A stretch of DNA of 64,000 nucleotides from Atherinomorus stipes (GCA_023101725.1 JALJCO010003880.1:126312-190311), one strand, 5' to 3'. Positions 23,401 to 32,770 are shown, counted from the stretch's first letter. Notes: a model not told the origin generated them from the letters alone. Made by a program: numbers and translations.

Positions 23401-26400
23401 CTCGTTCACCTCCGAGCAGCAATCCTACAACTTCCACCTGCCCCCACAGCGGACACCTTCAAGCCTCTCTGAAGGACACTTTCTCTGGCTTTCAACACCA
23501 CGTCCGCTCGGAGGTCCTTTGTGGCATTTATTTCATTTATTTCATTTAACTGGACTGAAGAAAATGGCGGCACTGTGACCCATCTGCAGAGGGAAATTTT
23601 CAGAGCGAAGTTAAGTTAAAGGGAATCGATGGCATGTTTTTGGACGTACGGCTGATACTTACCTAAAGATCTGTATGACAGAGGGGAAGAACACATTAGC
23701 CCCGTTTCCACCCGCGGGTCTGGGTCGGGCCAGGCCGGATCGGGTGGGTTTTGGTACGGATGTGTTGATTTCATGCTGCGTCCCCACAGCAACCTGTACC
23801 CTTACTTTGGAGGCGCTGGACAGCGCTGCTACGTGATCGCGTGACATCATCGCTGTGCAAAGCCGTTTAACCAAAACACGGCGCCACACATGACAAACAA
23901 AAAAGGAGTCACCCCAGCTTTGTTTTTACGCTTGGTCACGCGGGAAGTGAGATTTTTCAACAAATCAATGTATTGCTTTGTGTTAGCTCCGCCTCTTTGG
24001 TCCGGATCGGTTAGATCAGTACCCCTACCGAAGGGTGCCAAAAAAGTAGGCCGGGTCGGGTCGGATATAAGGGTACCCGTCCCAGTTTTTATCTGTGGAG
24101 ACGCAAAAAAACGTAGACCGATCCGGCCCGACCCGACCCAGACCCGCTGGTGGAAACGGGGCTATTATAAGGCACAAACATGTCGCATGGGTAAAAGTAT
24201 GAAACATGTAAAGAATTTATTCAATTCCCTGTTTTTTAAATTTATTTATTTTATTCTTATTTTTTTAGTTCATTCCTGTTTAATTTGAACAATCTTCTAT
24301 TTATTTTGTTTGTTTATACTCTTGTAATTATCAGTGCTGTCATTTATTTCTTTACATGTATATTGTCTGCTATAAGCAGAAAATTTTGAAGATAAAATAC
24401 CAAAAAAGACTTGTCTAGTTCAAATTTAAGACCTTGGATGAAAAAAAGTCCCTTTAAGACCTTTTAAGGCCTTAAATTTCCCAGTTTTAGACATTTGAAG
24501 ACCCTGTTAGAGCCCTGCATGCAGGAAAAAAGCAGCCGGTCAGAAACAGTCGTTCGTACCTTCTGCTTCTCAAACCTGAAGGACGCCGGGTGGTAGGCCG
24601 GGATGCTCCAGCTGCAGGGGTAGTCATCCGTGTGGTTGGAGGCGATTCCTGCACATGGAGATGTGGTTTTCTCCCCGTGGTTCAAAGACAGCGGTGACAG
24701 CAGGGTTGCAGGTCCTACCTGGATGGAACACCTTCCCCACCGACATGGTGACGTAGCCCTGCGACTTAAAGTACTGCGGCATGGTGCTGTAGTTCCCCGA
24801 GTGGACTCTCCAGTAGGAGCTGAAGTCATAGAGTCTGGTCGTGTCTGGTCTGCGACCGGTGAGCATGGATGTGCGGCTGGGGGCGCACACAGCTTGCTGA
24901 GGGGGGGGCAGAAACAGGTTTTCATTCAGTCACGTTCAAATATCTGAAACGCTTTTACAGTTTGGCAGGGGCAACGGCAGAGATTTTTTTAGGGGGGGGG
25001 GGGGGGGGGCAAGAGTTATTAAGGTGAAACACTCCAAGTAAATGGGGTAAAAAATGTAAGTAACAGGTATCACCATGAAACTTTCCTGCTTTATTCCTCA
25101 CATCAGGGCGATCAGTTTTCTACTGCAAGTTTTCTGAAATTTTACTTTTAAATATGCAAATTAGGTGTTATGTAACTAAAAATGTGCTAATTTACATACA
25201 TTTCTACTAAAAAAAATCTAAACCGGATTAAACCAGGTTCAAAGTTTCTGTTCACATATTAAAGTCTAAAGTTTTCCAGAGGGGGTGTTGGATATCTCTG
25301 TAGATCATTTCACTATTCAGAATATACTGTCATCAACCAGAAAAAAAACTTGTTTTTTTGGCATATTTTTGGGATGAAATGTTCCATAAATCAGGCTGTG
25401 AATGAGATATGAAAGAATCCTTCTGTAGAAACTTTAAGAATCCAGTCAGGATCAGAACGTGAAAGTTTGGTTTCTGTAAGTGCTGCTGAAGTGGAGATTT
25501 TTTACCCGGAATAAGAGAAAAAAAACTCATTTAGAGAAAACAGACTTTAAAGTTTTGGATGTAAAATTCTCCACATTTTTGTTCTAAAACTATTTACAGA
25601 CATCAGATCCAATCAGATTCATGAGCTGCAAATATCACGTTTGGTTGAGACGACATGGTTCAGGAAAAAGAGACGTTTCCATGGAAACCAGACATGACTG
25701 GTTCAGACGAGCATCACGGTGCTGCTCCGCTAAAAACACCAACTTCAGCTGCAGTTTGAGGAGATTTGGTTCATCAGAGAATCAGGAAATAAACTCCTAA
25801 ATGCTGATTTTGGACGTTTTTACACGAGTCTGAAAGAAAACATGTTGGAGGGAAAAATGAAAATCTCAAAATTAAACAGGTGATAGAAATGGGTTTTTTA
25901 CCTGCAGCGCCCCCTTAAAGGATAACTTTAGTTTCTTTCACCCTGGACCTCATTTCTGGAATTTATACGAGCATTTACTCACCAGCAGCATTTCTGCATC
26001 TCTGACTCCTTTATTCAGATCAGTCGTAGATCCGCGTATACGGCGGTGAAGGGGGCTTCTATATATGACATTATCTGCAGTAAACCTCCTTTATTCCAAC
26101 GATACACTGTAAAAACTTAAATCTTACCACGTAGATTTTTCTAATATCTAATAAAAATCTCATTACACTCAAAAACAAAATCAGCAAAGAGAAACATGTC
26201 AGAGACATAAAGGAACTTTTTAAGGCAGATAAAGATTGTTTTTAAGACTCGGAGGAGTCTGAGGCCGACAGGAGAAACCTGCTCTCCATCATGGACAACA
26301 GCAGCCGCCCACTGATGAGCTGATCCGACCCCACCAATGATCCGACCCCCCACCACTGATCCTACCCCGCACCACCGATCCAACCCCCCACCAATGATCC

Positions 26401-29400
26401 TACCCCCCACCACTGATCCGACCCCCCACCACTGATCCGGCCCCTCACCACCGATCCGGCCCCTCACCACCGATCCAAGCCCTCACCACCGATCCGACCC
26501 CCCATCAATGATCCTACCCCCCACCACCGATCCGACCCCCCACCACTGATCCGGCCCCTCACCACCGATCCAAGCCCTCACCACCGATCCGACCCCCCAT
26601 CAATGATCCTACCCCCCACCACCGATCCGACCCCCCATCAATGATCCTACCCCCCACCACTGATCCGACCCCCCACCACTGATCCGGCCCCTCACCACCG
26701 ATCCAAGCCCTCACCACCGATCCGACCCCCCATCAATGATCCTACCCCCCACCACCGATCCGACCCCTCACCACCGATCCGACCCCCCATCAATGATCCT
26801 ACCCCCCACCACCGATCCGACCCCTCACCACCGATCCAAGCCCTCACCACCGATCCGACCCCCCATCAATGATCCTACCCCCCACCACTGATCCGACCCC
26901 CCACCACTGATCCGACCCCTCACCACCGATCCAAGCCCTCACCACCGATCCGACCCCCCACCAATGATCCGACCCCCACCACCCGATCCGACCCCCCACC
27001 AATGATCCCACCCCCCACCACTGATCCCACCCCCCACCAATGATCCTACCCCCACCACCGATCCCACCCCCCACCAATGATCCGACCCCCACCACCGATC
27101 CCACCCCCACCAATGATCCTACCCCCACCACCGATCCCACCCCCACCAATGATCCTACCCCCCACCACCGATCCGGCCCCCTCACCACCGATCCAAGCCC
27201 TCACCACCGATCCGACCCCCCATCAATGATCCTACCCCCCACCACTGATCCGAGCCCCCCACCACTGATCCGGCCCCTCACCACCGATCCAAGCCCTCAC
27301 AACCGATCCGACCCCCCATCAATGATCCTACCCCCCACCACCGATCCGACCCCCCACCAATGATCCTACCCCCCGCCACCACCGATCCGACCCCCCACCA
27401 ATGATCCAACCCCTCACCAATAATCCGCCCCCCAGCCACCGATCCGACCCCCCCGCCGATCCCACCCCTCACCCTCGATCCCACCCCCCACCGCCGATCC
27501 CACCCCCCACCAATGATCCGACCCCCCACCACCCGATCCGACCCCCCACCACTGATCCGAACCCCCACCACTGATCCGGCCCCTCACCACCGATCCAAGC
27601 CCTCACCACCGATCCGACCCCCCATCAATGATCCTACCCCCACCACTGATCCGACCCCCCACCACTGATCCGGGCCCTCACCACCGATCAAGCCCTCACC
27701 ACCGATCCGACCCCCCATCAATGATCCTACCCCCCACCACCGATCCCGACCCCCTCACCACCGATCCGACCCCCCACCACCGATCCCACCCCCCACCACC
27801 GATCCGGCCCCTCACCACCGATCCCACCCCCCACCACTGATCATGCCCCTCACCACCGATCCCGCCCCCACCACCGATCCCACCCCCACCACCGATCCGA
27901 CCCCCCACCACCGATCCGACCCCCTCACCAATGATCCTACCCCCCACCACCGATCCGACCCCTCACCACCGATCCAAGCCCTCGCCACCGATCCGACCCC
28001 CCCATCACCGATCCGACCCCCCACCACCCGATCCCGCCCCCACCACCGATCCGGCCCCTCACCACCGATCCCACCCCCCACAACCGATCCGACCCCTCAC
28101 CAATGATCCTACCCCCCACCACCGATCCGACCCCTCACCACCGATCCAAGCCCTCACCACCGATCCGACCCCCCATCACCGATCCGACCCCCCACCACCG
28201 ATCCCGCCCCCCACCACCGATCCGGCCCCTCACCACCGATCCGACCCCCCATCACCGATCCGACCCCCCCACCACCGATCCCGCCCCCCACCACCGATCC
28301 GGCCCCTCACCACCGATCCCACCCCCCACCACCCGATCTGACCCCTCACCGCCCGATCCAAGCCCCCACCGCCGATCCAAACCCCCCACCGCCCGATCCT
28401 ACCCCCCACCGCCCGATCCAAGCCCCCACCAATGATCCGACCCCCCACCACTGATCCGACCCCCCATCAATGATCCTACCCCCACCACCGATCCCACCCC
28501 CCACCAATGATCCTACTCCCCACCACCGATCCGGCCCCTCACCACTGATCCGACCCCCCACCACCGATCCGACCCCTCACCACTGATCCGACCCCCACCA
28601 ATGATCCTACCCCCACCACTGATCCGACCCTCCACCAATGATCCTACACCCCACCACCAATCCGACCCCTCACCACTGATACGACACTGATCCGACCCCC
28701 CACCACTGATCCGACCCCTCACCACCGATCCGACCCCCCACCAATGATCCGACCCCCCACCACCGATCCGACCCCCCACCACTGATCCGACCACTGATCC
28801 GACCCCTCACCACGATCTGACCCCCCACCGCTGATCCGACCCCCCACCACCGATCCGACCCCTCACCACTGATCCACCGATCCGACCCCTCACCACCGAT
28901 CCGACCCCCCACCGCCGATCCGGCCCCCACCACCGATCCACCCCCCCACCACCGATCCCACCCCCCACCACCGATTCGACCCCTCACCACCGATCCGACC
29001 CCCACCACCGATCCGACCCCCCACCACCGATCCGGCCCCCCACCACCGATCCGGCCCCTCACCACTGATCCGATCCCCCACCAATGATCCGACCCCCCAC
29101 CAATGATCCTACCCCCCACCACAGATCCGACCCCTCACCACCGATCCGACCCCCCACCAATGATCCTACACCCCACCACCGATCCGACCCCTCACCACGT
29201 CCGACCCCCCACCCCATCCGCCCCCCCACAATGATCCTACCCCCCACCACCGATCCGACCCCTCCCACCATCGGACCCCCTACCACCGATCCTACCCCCC
29301 ACCACCGATCCTACCCCCTACCACTGTCCTACCCCCCACCCCCGTCATCCCCCACCCCCGATCATCCCCCCACCACCGATCCTACCCACCACCACCGTCC

Positions 29401-32400
29401 TACCCACCACCACCGTCCGCCCCCCACCAATGTCGACCCCTCACCAATGATCCGCCCCAGCCACCGATCCGACCCCCCCACCGATCCGACCCCCACCACC
29501 GTCCAACCCCCCACCACCGTCAACCCCCCACCACCAATCCACCGATCCGACCCCTCACCACCGATCCGACCCCCTCACCACCGTCCAACCCCCCACCACC
29601 GTCGACCCCCCACCACAGATCCGCCCCCCACCACCATCGGACCCCCCACCACCGTCCAACCCCCCCACCCCGATCCAACCCCTCACCACCGATCCACCGT
29701 CGAACCCCCCCACCACCGATCCGGCCCCCACCACCGATCCGACCCCCACCAATGTCCTGCCCCCCACCACCGATCCGGCCCCCTCACCACCGATCCGACC
29801 CCTCACCACCATCCGACCCCTCACCAATGATCCTACACCCCACCACCGTCCGACCCCTCACCACCGATCCGACACTGTCCGACCCCCCACCACTGATCCG
29901 CCCCTCACCACTATCCGGCCCCCCACCCCATCCGACCCCCCACCACCCGATCCGACCCCCCACCAATGATCCTACCCCCACTACCGATCCGACCCCTCAC
30001 CACCGATCCGGCCCCCTACCAACGATCCTACCCCCCCACCAAGATCCTACCCCCCACCACCGATCCGACCCCCCCACCAATGATCCTACCCCCCACCACC
30101 GATCCGACCCCCTACAACGATCCTACCCCCCACCAATGATCCTACCCCCCACCACCTATCCGACCCCTCAGCAACGATCCTACCCCCCACCACCGTCCTA
30201 CCCCCCACCAACGATCCTACCCCCCACCACCGATCCGACCCCCCACCAATGATCCTACCCCCCACCACCGATCCGACCCCTCACCACCGATCCGGCCCCC
30301 ACCAACGATCCTACCCCCCACCAATGATCCTACCCCCCACCACCGATCCGACCGATCACCACCGATCCGACCCCCCACCACCGATCCAACCCCCCACCAC
30401 CGATCCAACCCCCCACCACCGATCCAACCCCTCACCGCTGATCCGCCCACCGATCCAACCCCTCCCGCTGATCAGACCCCCCACCACCGATCCGACCCCT
30501 CCCACTGATCCACCGATCAAGCCCCCACCACTATCCAAGCCCCCACCACTGTCCGACCCCCCACCGCTGATCCGGCCCCCCCGCTGTCCGACCCGCCGAT
30601 CCGCCCCCCGCCCGTCCGCCCCCCCCCCCCCCCACCCCGACCCCCCCCCACCGTCGGCCCCCCCCCGATCCGACCCCCCACCACCGATCCGACCCCCCCC
30701 CCCCCCCGATCCGACCCCCCACCACCGATCCGACCCCCACCACCGATCAGGCCCCCCACCATCGATCCGACCCCCCACCACCGATCCGGCCCCCCACCAC
30801 CGATCCGACCCCCCACCACCACCGATCCGGGCCCCACCACCCGATCCGCCCCCCCACCACCGATCCGACCCCCCCCCCCCCACCCGATCCGACCCCCCAC
30901 CACCATCCGGCCTCCCACCACCCGATCCGACCCCCCCCCACGATCCGACCCCCCACCACCGATCCGACCCCCCACCACCGATCCGGCCTCCCACCACCGA
31001 TCCGACCCCCCACCACCGATCCGACCCCCCACCACCGATGTGTACGGTAAAAGAGCAATGATAGAAAATGGAAGCTGTACTGTCGTATTTTTATTTATTA
31101 GTATTTATTAGTATTCATTAGTATTCATTAGTATTCATTAGTATTTTTAATAGCTAATAAAGACTGCGACATTCAGATAAAAGCTTTGTCGCGTTCATAG
31201 AACATAAAAATTGATGAAATGAAAGAAAAAATATTTTTGCAGGGGTGGCTAGCTTTTTGCTTTTTTGGGCGGGGGGGGACTGACCACCCCTGGCCCCCCC
31301 TTGGGGCCGTCCTTGCAGGTTGGGACAGGTATTCTCACTCACCTGAACGTATGCATTGAGAAAAACTTGACTTTTGGATGCCAGCTGGTCAATGTTGGGT
31401 GATTTAACCAGAGCGTCTCCATAGCAACCAAGTGACGTCCGCAAATCATCAGCTACGATGAAAAGAACGTTTTTCCTGCCTGGAAACAAAAACATCCTGG
31501 TTTAAAAACGGACGTGAAAACAGAAAGCAGAAGCTGGCAGTTTCACTTCAGCTAGTCCACATAGATACCACCGTAGAAAAAGAAAGACCGCGCGCGCCGC
31601 CACACAACCGCCAAACACCCACCCCCCCCAGCCACGCAGGTACTACACAAGTACATGCAACTACACATACACAAGTACATGCAACTACACATACTCCAGT
31701 ACATGCAACTACACATACTCCAGTACATGCAACTACACATACTCCAGTACATGCAACTACACATACTCCAGTACATGCAACTACACATACTCAAGTATAG
31801 GAAAGTATATCCCCCAAGTGTACTTTTATTTACCAAGTACACTGATATCAATGTACTAGCAGCATACTAACAAGTATACTTCATGGGACTAAATTGGCCC
31901 ACTTTAAGTATTTAATCGTACACTTTCAAGTATACTGAAAGTAATCTTGTTATACTGTTAGTTTACTCCTACAAAACTTCAAGCTTACTTTTACTTTTAG
32001 AAAGTACACTTTCAAGTATATTAAAGTACGCTTTTAAGTAGACTTAAAGTAATAATTAATAAAATAAATGAGATCATTTTATAAAAATAATCAAAATGAT
32101 AAAATAATAAAATTTTAAAAAATACTAAAAGTAAGAGTAATTAATGAGATCATTTTAAAAAAAATCATTATTAAGATCAATTATTGAAAAAATAAAAACT
32201 GGGGTTTTCAAAGTGCAGCGACCTAAATCTGACAAGATAGGATTTAAAAACATGATGGAAGTACACCACAAAGAAAGCAGTATGTGTGAAAATGTACTAT
32301 GAATGTACTTCTATTTAAGCATGTTCAAAAGTTTAAATACAAGTCTGGGCTAGATGTGAATTAGTAAATGCAAAGTGAACTTTAAGCATATTTCTGATAA

Positions 32401-32770
32401 GTACATAAACGATAAACTGAACGTATACTGTCTTATATAAAGTTTAAAATGAGTATACTTTAAGCATACTTGCAGATACTACTAGTTAAGGTGAAACTAA
32501 CAGCGAATGCTAGCACGAGACACTTAGTGAGCAATTAGCGCCAATAACCTTTAATGGCATTTCTAGCTAACGAAGTTCCAGCTTCGCTGAAATCATTCAG
32601 CAAAACTAAATTAGCACAAATTAGATTAAAACTACAAGCAAACCAGGTTTAGCTCCAATTACGCCAATAAAACTACTAACTCACTGTAGTTTACCTGATG
32701 CCGCATCGACAGCAAGTGTCTGCGTGGAAATTACGAGGAGGAAAATGCATTTACGGATAATTCCGCACAT
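1922..32770 (-). CDS. ids: iduronate-2-sulfatase, ten of its coding exons (3' end outside window)
   Basis: Lysosomal sulfatase that removes the 2-O-sulfate from iduronate in dermatan and heparan sulfate. Coding exons, in transcript order: 32770-32695, 31479-31343, 24896-24719, 24648-24560, 23385-23185, 13965-13795, 13124-12998, 9183-9013, 4955-4849 and 2038-1922. All junctions are AG/GT and keep frame, giving 458 residues. Seen: signal peptide; metal-binding Asp-Asp at 36-37; sulfatase signature CAPSR at 75-79, whose Cys75 is expected to become formylglycine (human Cys84); second signature [16 protein letters not shown] with Asp325 and His326 (human 334 and 335); EWAKYSNFD. Human IDS has 550 residues, so about 75 to 80 C-terminal residues should lie left of position 1. 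No stop or frameshift was found, so it looks functional. Introns are inflated by minisatellites. It is divergent from dcps. Confidence 0.97.
2452..4153 (+). pseudogene. Tc1-like DDE transposase, broken
   Basis: The likely start region at 2452 reads [15 protein letters not shown], then frame is lost by stops and shifts. [11 protein letters not shown] near 2775-2805 carries the first catalytic Asp. [16 protein letters not shown] near 3811-3860 carries the second. [17 protein letters not shown] near 3899-3950 carries the third acidic residue (Glu). The WTDD segment is followed by about nine copies of a 94-bp piece of the same gene. Since 94 is not a multiple of three, each copy changes frame. 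A further shift lies near 3870. It cannot make transposase. Confidence 0.92.
2818..3668. repeat. 94-bp minisatellite made from transposase coding sequence, about 9 copies
   Basis: The unit begins near GGATGGGCCCGTGGCTGGAT and encodes, in one frame, [20 protein letters not shown]. Copies are almost identical, with phase points near 2918, 3107, 3201, 3295, 3389, 3483 and 3577. One copy near 3027 has a single-base deletion. Flanking transposase sequence resumes at GCTGGTATCATCAGAGATG (3667). Confidence 0.95.
4439..4848. other. ids intron 9 remainder
   Basis: Single-copy-looking sequence between the transposon and exon 9. No exon, element or RNA gene recognised. Confidence 0.6.
4849..4955 (-). 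CDS. ids: ids coding exon 9 (first part of the human terminal exon)
   Basis: It encodes [20 protein letters not shown], then [15 protein letters not shown]. It matches the start of human exon 9 (SMDLVELVSLFPTLAGLAGL and following). It is 107 bp with acceptor ACTCTTAG and donor CAG/GTACCG. It starts in phase 1 and ends in phase 0. In human IDS no intron interrupts the coding sequence after this point. Confidence 0.92.
5076..5370. mobile_element. non-autonomous hAT (Charlie-like) element
   Basis: It starts CAGTGGTTCTCAAACT and ends AGTTTGAGAACCACTG, a perfect 16-bp terminal inverted repeat of the type known from hAT-Charlie MITEs. It is 295 bp with no coding capacity. Both sides are AT-rich simple sequence, so an 8-bp target duplication cannot be read clearly. 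It lies in ids intron 8. Confidence 0.9.
5371..5418. repeat. AT/AC dinucleotide microsatellite
   Basis: A short AT run leads into about 20 AC repeats, directly abutting the hAT element. Confidence 0.95.
5419..5590. repeat. teleost-type dispersed repeat next to AC microsatellite
   Basis: GTTTTCTATCCCTGTGGGG near the start, CCTAACCCT-type sequence in the middle, and CCAGTGGGGACCC at the end resemble a repeat commonly found beside AC microsatellites in fish genomes. The identification is from memory of the pattern and the ends are approximate. Confidence 0.5.
5921..8745. mobile_element. hAT-like MITE expanded by an internal minisatellite
   Basis: The left arm (5921-5985) reads AGAGGTGTCCAGCTGTGGTC, then CCGCAGTCCTGCAGGTTTAC. 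The right arm (about 8722-8745) contains AACCTGCAGGACAGCGGCCC, the reverse complement of the left arm with one mismatch. The pattern resembles a vertebrate hAT MITE whose ends carry TCCTGCAGG. The space between the arms is filled by the 21/22-bp array. The right arm's outer end looks truncated. Confidence 0.65.
6005..8728. repeat. 21/22-bp minisatellite, about 125 copies
   Basis: The unit core is CATCCAAACCTGCAGCAG followed by AAG, AAA, GAAG or GAAA, giving 21 or 22 bp. It lies in ids intron 8 (minus-sense core CTGCTGCAGGTTTGGATG). The unit has no stop in any of several frames, so open frames of 945 to 968 codons occur on both strands. They are repetitive artefacts. Confidence 0.97.
8746..9012. 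other. ids intron 8, part adjoining exon 8
   Basis: Unremarkable intron sequence up to the exon 8 donor. Nothing recognised. Confidence 0.6.
9013..9183 (-). CDS. ids: ids coding exon 8
   Basis: It encodes [20 protein letters not shown], then [10 protein letters not shown] and [19 protein letters not shown]. The 5' part is nearly identical to human. The 171 bp is one codon shorter than human exon 8 (174 bp), with the same phases. The acceptor is TGCTGCAG and the donor CGA/GTAAGG. The lost codon falls in the variable part before the C-terminal subdomain. Confidence 0.93.
9413..9653. repeat. 10-bp minisatellite (GCACTACTGC/GAACTACTGC), about 24 copies
   Basis: Decamers ACTACTGCGC, ACTACTGCGA and ACTACTGCAA alternate with no spacer in ids intron 7. 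The array ends on a CTCF-like motif. Confidence 0.95.
9647..9660 (-). promoter_or_regulatory. CTCF-like core motif
   Basis: The minus strand reads CCACCAGGTGGCAG, a full match to the consensus CCASYAGRKGGCRS. It overlaps the end of the decamer array. Binding is untested. Confidence 0.4.
9716..12045. repeat. 22-bp minisatellite with 7-bp insertions, about 100 copies
   Basis: The unit is CCAGGTTCCAGTCCAAACTG plus GC or GT, often with an extra CCAGGTT or a shortened CCAGGGT. Each unit contains the short inverted repeat CCAGT/ACTGG. The left half is rich in GGCCC variants and the right half in GGTCC variants, a gradient along the array. It occupies ids intron 7. Confidence 0.96.
12046..12997. 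other. ids intron 7, AT-rich part
   Basis: AT-rich sequence with no repeat array. No exon or RNA recognised. It ends at the exon 7 donor after a C-run. Confidence 0.6.
12998..13124 (-). CDS. ids: ids coding exon 7 (SDHG catalytic motif)
   Basis: It encodes [20 protein letters not shown], then [20 protein letters not shown]. Asp325 and His326 match human Asp334 and His335 of the metal and substrate site. The 127 bp equals human exon 7. The acceptor is CTTCCAG and the donor ACG/GTGAGC, splitting the glycine codon. Confidence 0.97.
13188..13672. mobile_element. inverted-repeat element with internal minisatellite
   Basis: The left arm at 13188-13226 contains TAAAGCCATACGCCCCCCC and GGGTGAAACCGAGCCCCC. 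The right arm at about 13620-13672 is its reverse complement with few changes (GGGGGGGCTCAGTTTCACCC and CATATGGCTTTAG). About 0.4 kb lies between, including a minisatellite. Probably a MITE, but no target duplication was established and the family is unknown. Confidence 0.55.
13227..13425. repeat. about 40-bp minisatellite with variable C-runs, 4 to 5 copies
   Basis: The unit holds GCAGAAGCATTTTCCAACCG and ACCCAGCCATACG followed by 6 to 12 C. CCATACGCCCCCC is shared with the left inverted arm just upstream, so the array probably grew from that arm. It lies in ids intron 6. Confidence 0.9.
13795..13965 (-). CDS. ids: ids coding exon 6
   Basis: It encodes [20 protein letters not shown], then [20 protein letters not shown], and ends [11 protein letters not shown]. 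It aligns with human exon 6 throughout. The 171 bp equals the human length, phase 0 at both ends. The acceptor is TATTCCAG and the donor CAG/GTGGGA. Confidence 0.97.
14049..14488. mobile_element. hAT-like MITE with 8-bp target duplication
   Basis: The direct repeats TAATCCTG at 14049-14056 and 14481-14488 flank a 424-bp element. Its ends are GGCTGGGCGATAT and, reversed, AGGCTGGGCGATAT. The inside is made of ATATCGATAT-type motifs. An 8-bp duplication is the hAT hallmark. It has no coding capacity and lies in ids intron 5. Confidence 0.9.
14489..15420. other. ids intron 5, part without arrays
   Basis: Mixed sequence. A short inverted repeat is visible around 14747-14793 (GACGTCTCATCCATCCTCG-like arm and GAGGATGGATGAGACGTGCA). 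No exon found. Confidence 0.55.
15421..16840. repeat. CTGAACG-based compound minisatellite, left part
   Basis: CTGAACG motifs are spaced 10, 14 or about 20 bp apart (CTGAACGCGC, CTGTCTGAACGCTC, CTGAACGAGC). A recurrent compound unit of about 34 bp reads CTCCTGAACGAGCCTGAACG plus CGATTGTCTGAACG. It lies in ids intron 5. Confidence 0.95.
16841..17226. mobile_element. MITE inserted in the CTGAACG minisatellite
   Basis: It starts TAGGGATGTATA and ends TATACATCCCTA (perfect 12-bp inverted repeat), with ATCGATACCGATACC-like motifs inside. It is 386 bp. Neighbouring octamers (CTCCTGTC and CGCCAGTC) are not identical, so no target duplication remains. Probably hAT-like, by its ends. Confidence 0.85.
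17227..18215. repeat. CTGAACG-based compound minisatellite, right part
   Basis: It continues the same array but with other variants: CTCCTGAACGAGTCTGAACG and runs of TGTCTGAACGCTCC are dominant. The left part uses GAGCCTGAACG instead. Confidence 0.95.
18228..22764. repeat. 49-bp minisatellite, about 92 copies
   Basis: The unit core is TTTTTACAGACGTGTTACTA, then CACGATGGTAAACGTC and ACCCTGGAACTAC. Variants are CATCACC, GTCGCC, an A-run (AAAAAATCACC) and TTTCTACAG. It fills the middle of ids intron 5. Units abut without spacers. Confidence 0.97.
22765..23062. other. ids intron 5, part close to exon 5
   Basis: Non-repetitive intron sequence between the 49-bp array and the 53-bp exon-derived repeat. 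Nothing else recognised. Confidence 0.6.
23063..23221. repeat. 53-bp direct repeat, three copies, spanning the ids exon 5 donor
   Basis: The unit begins GAGGCGAGTGGCGTACCTGC at 23063, 23116 and 23169. Each copy contains the last 35 or so coding bases of exon 5 and its donor CAG/GTACGC in ids sense. The copies are identical in the bases compared. Confidence 0.96.
23185..23385 (-). CDS. ids: ids coding exon 5 (3' end lies in a triplicated 53-bp block)
   Basis: It encodes [19 protein letters not shown], then GGTLPD, and ends [20 protein letters not shown], matching the conserved human FLAVGYHKPHIPF stretch. The 201 bp equals human exon 5 when the first of three identical donors is used. Two further copies of the exon end and its donor follow in the intron (see the 53-bp repeat), so the length match with human decides this donor. 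Confidence 0.95.
23386..23696. other. ids intron 4, first part
   Basis: Intron sequence between exon 5 and the GC-rich MITE. Nothing recognised. Confidence 0.6.
23697..24164. mobile_element. MITE with long GC-rich inverted ends
   Basis: The left end is TAGCCCCGTTTCCACC and then GCGGGTCTGGGTCGGG. The right end is the reverse complement over about 45 bp (CCCGACCCAGACCCGC, GGTGGAAACGGGGCTA). It is about 468 bp. The flanks allow either a TA or an ATT duplication, so superfamily (Tc1-like or PIF/Harbinger-like) is undecided. It lies in ids intron 4. Confidence 0.85.
24408..24508 (+). repeat. dispersed repeat, copy 1
   Basis: It contains GACTTGTCTAG, TCAAATTTAAGACC, AGACCTTTTAAGGCCTTA and TTTTAGACATTT. 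A second copy in opposite orientation occurs at about 44670-44787. Family not identified. Confidence 0.8.
24560..24648 (-). CDS. ids: ids coding exon 4
   Basis: It encodes [20 protein letters not shown] and then [12 protein letters not shown] is a potential N-glycosylation sequon, also present in human IDS. The 89 bp equals human exon 4. The acceptor is TGTGCAG and the donor AAG/GTACGA. It begins inside a glycine codon and ends in phase 0. Confidence 0.95.
24719..24896 (-). CDS. ids: ids coding exon 3 (formylglycine site and sulfatase signatures)
   Basis: It starts QAVCAPSR after acceptor CCCCTCAG. Cys75 in the CxPSR motif is the residue that formylglycine-generating enzyme modifies in this family. 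The exon also holds [13 protein letters not shown] and the second sulfatase signature [12 protein letters not shown], whose Lys is catalytic in the family. The 178 bp equals human exon 3. The following intron is only 70 bp (24649-24718). Confidence 0.98.
24897..26319. other. ids intron 2, part next to exon 3
   Basis: AT-rich intron with a G-run of 18 (about 24991-25008). The stretch around 25915-26100 (AAAGGATAACTTTAGTTT) looks like a dispersed fish repeat but was not identified. No exon found. Confidence 0.5.
26320..31039. repeat. 19-bp C-rich minisatellite, about 245 copies
   Basis: The unit is GATCCGACCCCCCACCACC with variants CCAATGATCC, CCTCACC, GATCCAAGCC and GATCCTACC. The C-rich strand is plus, so the ids sense strand carries GGTGGTGGGGGG runs. 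It fills most of ids intron 2. The right end is more degenerate, with long C-runs. Confidence 0.97.
31040..31342. other. ids intron 2, start
   Basis: It holds four or five copies of TTAGTATTCA-like decamers (about 31096-31150) and a G/C-rich block at 31268-31316 (CCACCCCTGGCCCCCCC) that may be a dispersed-element fragment. Confidence 0.5.
31343..31479 (-). CDS. ids: ids coding exon 2 (metal-binding Asp pair)
   Basis: It encodes [20 protein letters not shown] and on to LNAYVQ. Asp36 and Asp37 correspond to human Asp45 and Asp46, which bind the active-site calcium. The length of 137 bp equals human exon 2. The acceptor is TTTCCAG and the donor is CAG/GTGAGT, a consensus site. It joins exon 1 through a split glycine codon and ends in phase 0. 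Confidence 0.97.
31655..31795. repeat. 24-bp minisatellite, about 6 copies
   Basis: The unit is ACATGCAACTACACATACTC plus CAGT. Copies are almost identical. It lies in ids intron 1. Confidence 0.93.
31796..32480. repeat. AT-rich region with recurrent AAGTATACTT motifs
   Basis: AAGTATACTT, AAGTACACT and related words recur in both orientations through ids intron 1. It looks like a dispersed AT-rich element rather than a tandem array. Ends and family are uncertain. Confidence 0.5.
32695..32770 (-). CDS. ids: ids coding exon 1 (signal peptide)
   Basis: The start codon is at 32770-32768. The exon encodes MCGIIRKC followed by a hydrophobic run (IFLLVIST), a typical secretory signal peptide that sends the enzyme into the lysosomal route. 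It is 76 bp long, ends in phase 1 and is followed by donor GTAA. Human exon 1 encodes 103 bp, so the fish leader is nine codons shorter. The start was chosen because it is the only ATG in frame upstream of exon 2 next to a plausible signal sequence. Confidence 0.88.

Noticed and set aside
24025..24288. Short open frames at 23.9 to 24.3 kb
   Set aside because: They overlap the GC-rich MITE and its flank and show no protein family.
26141..31061. Proline-rich and glycine-rich open frames
   Set aside because: Products of the 19-bp C-rich array in ids intron 2, present on both strands.
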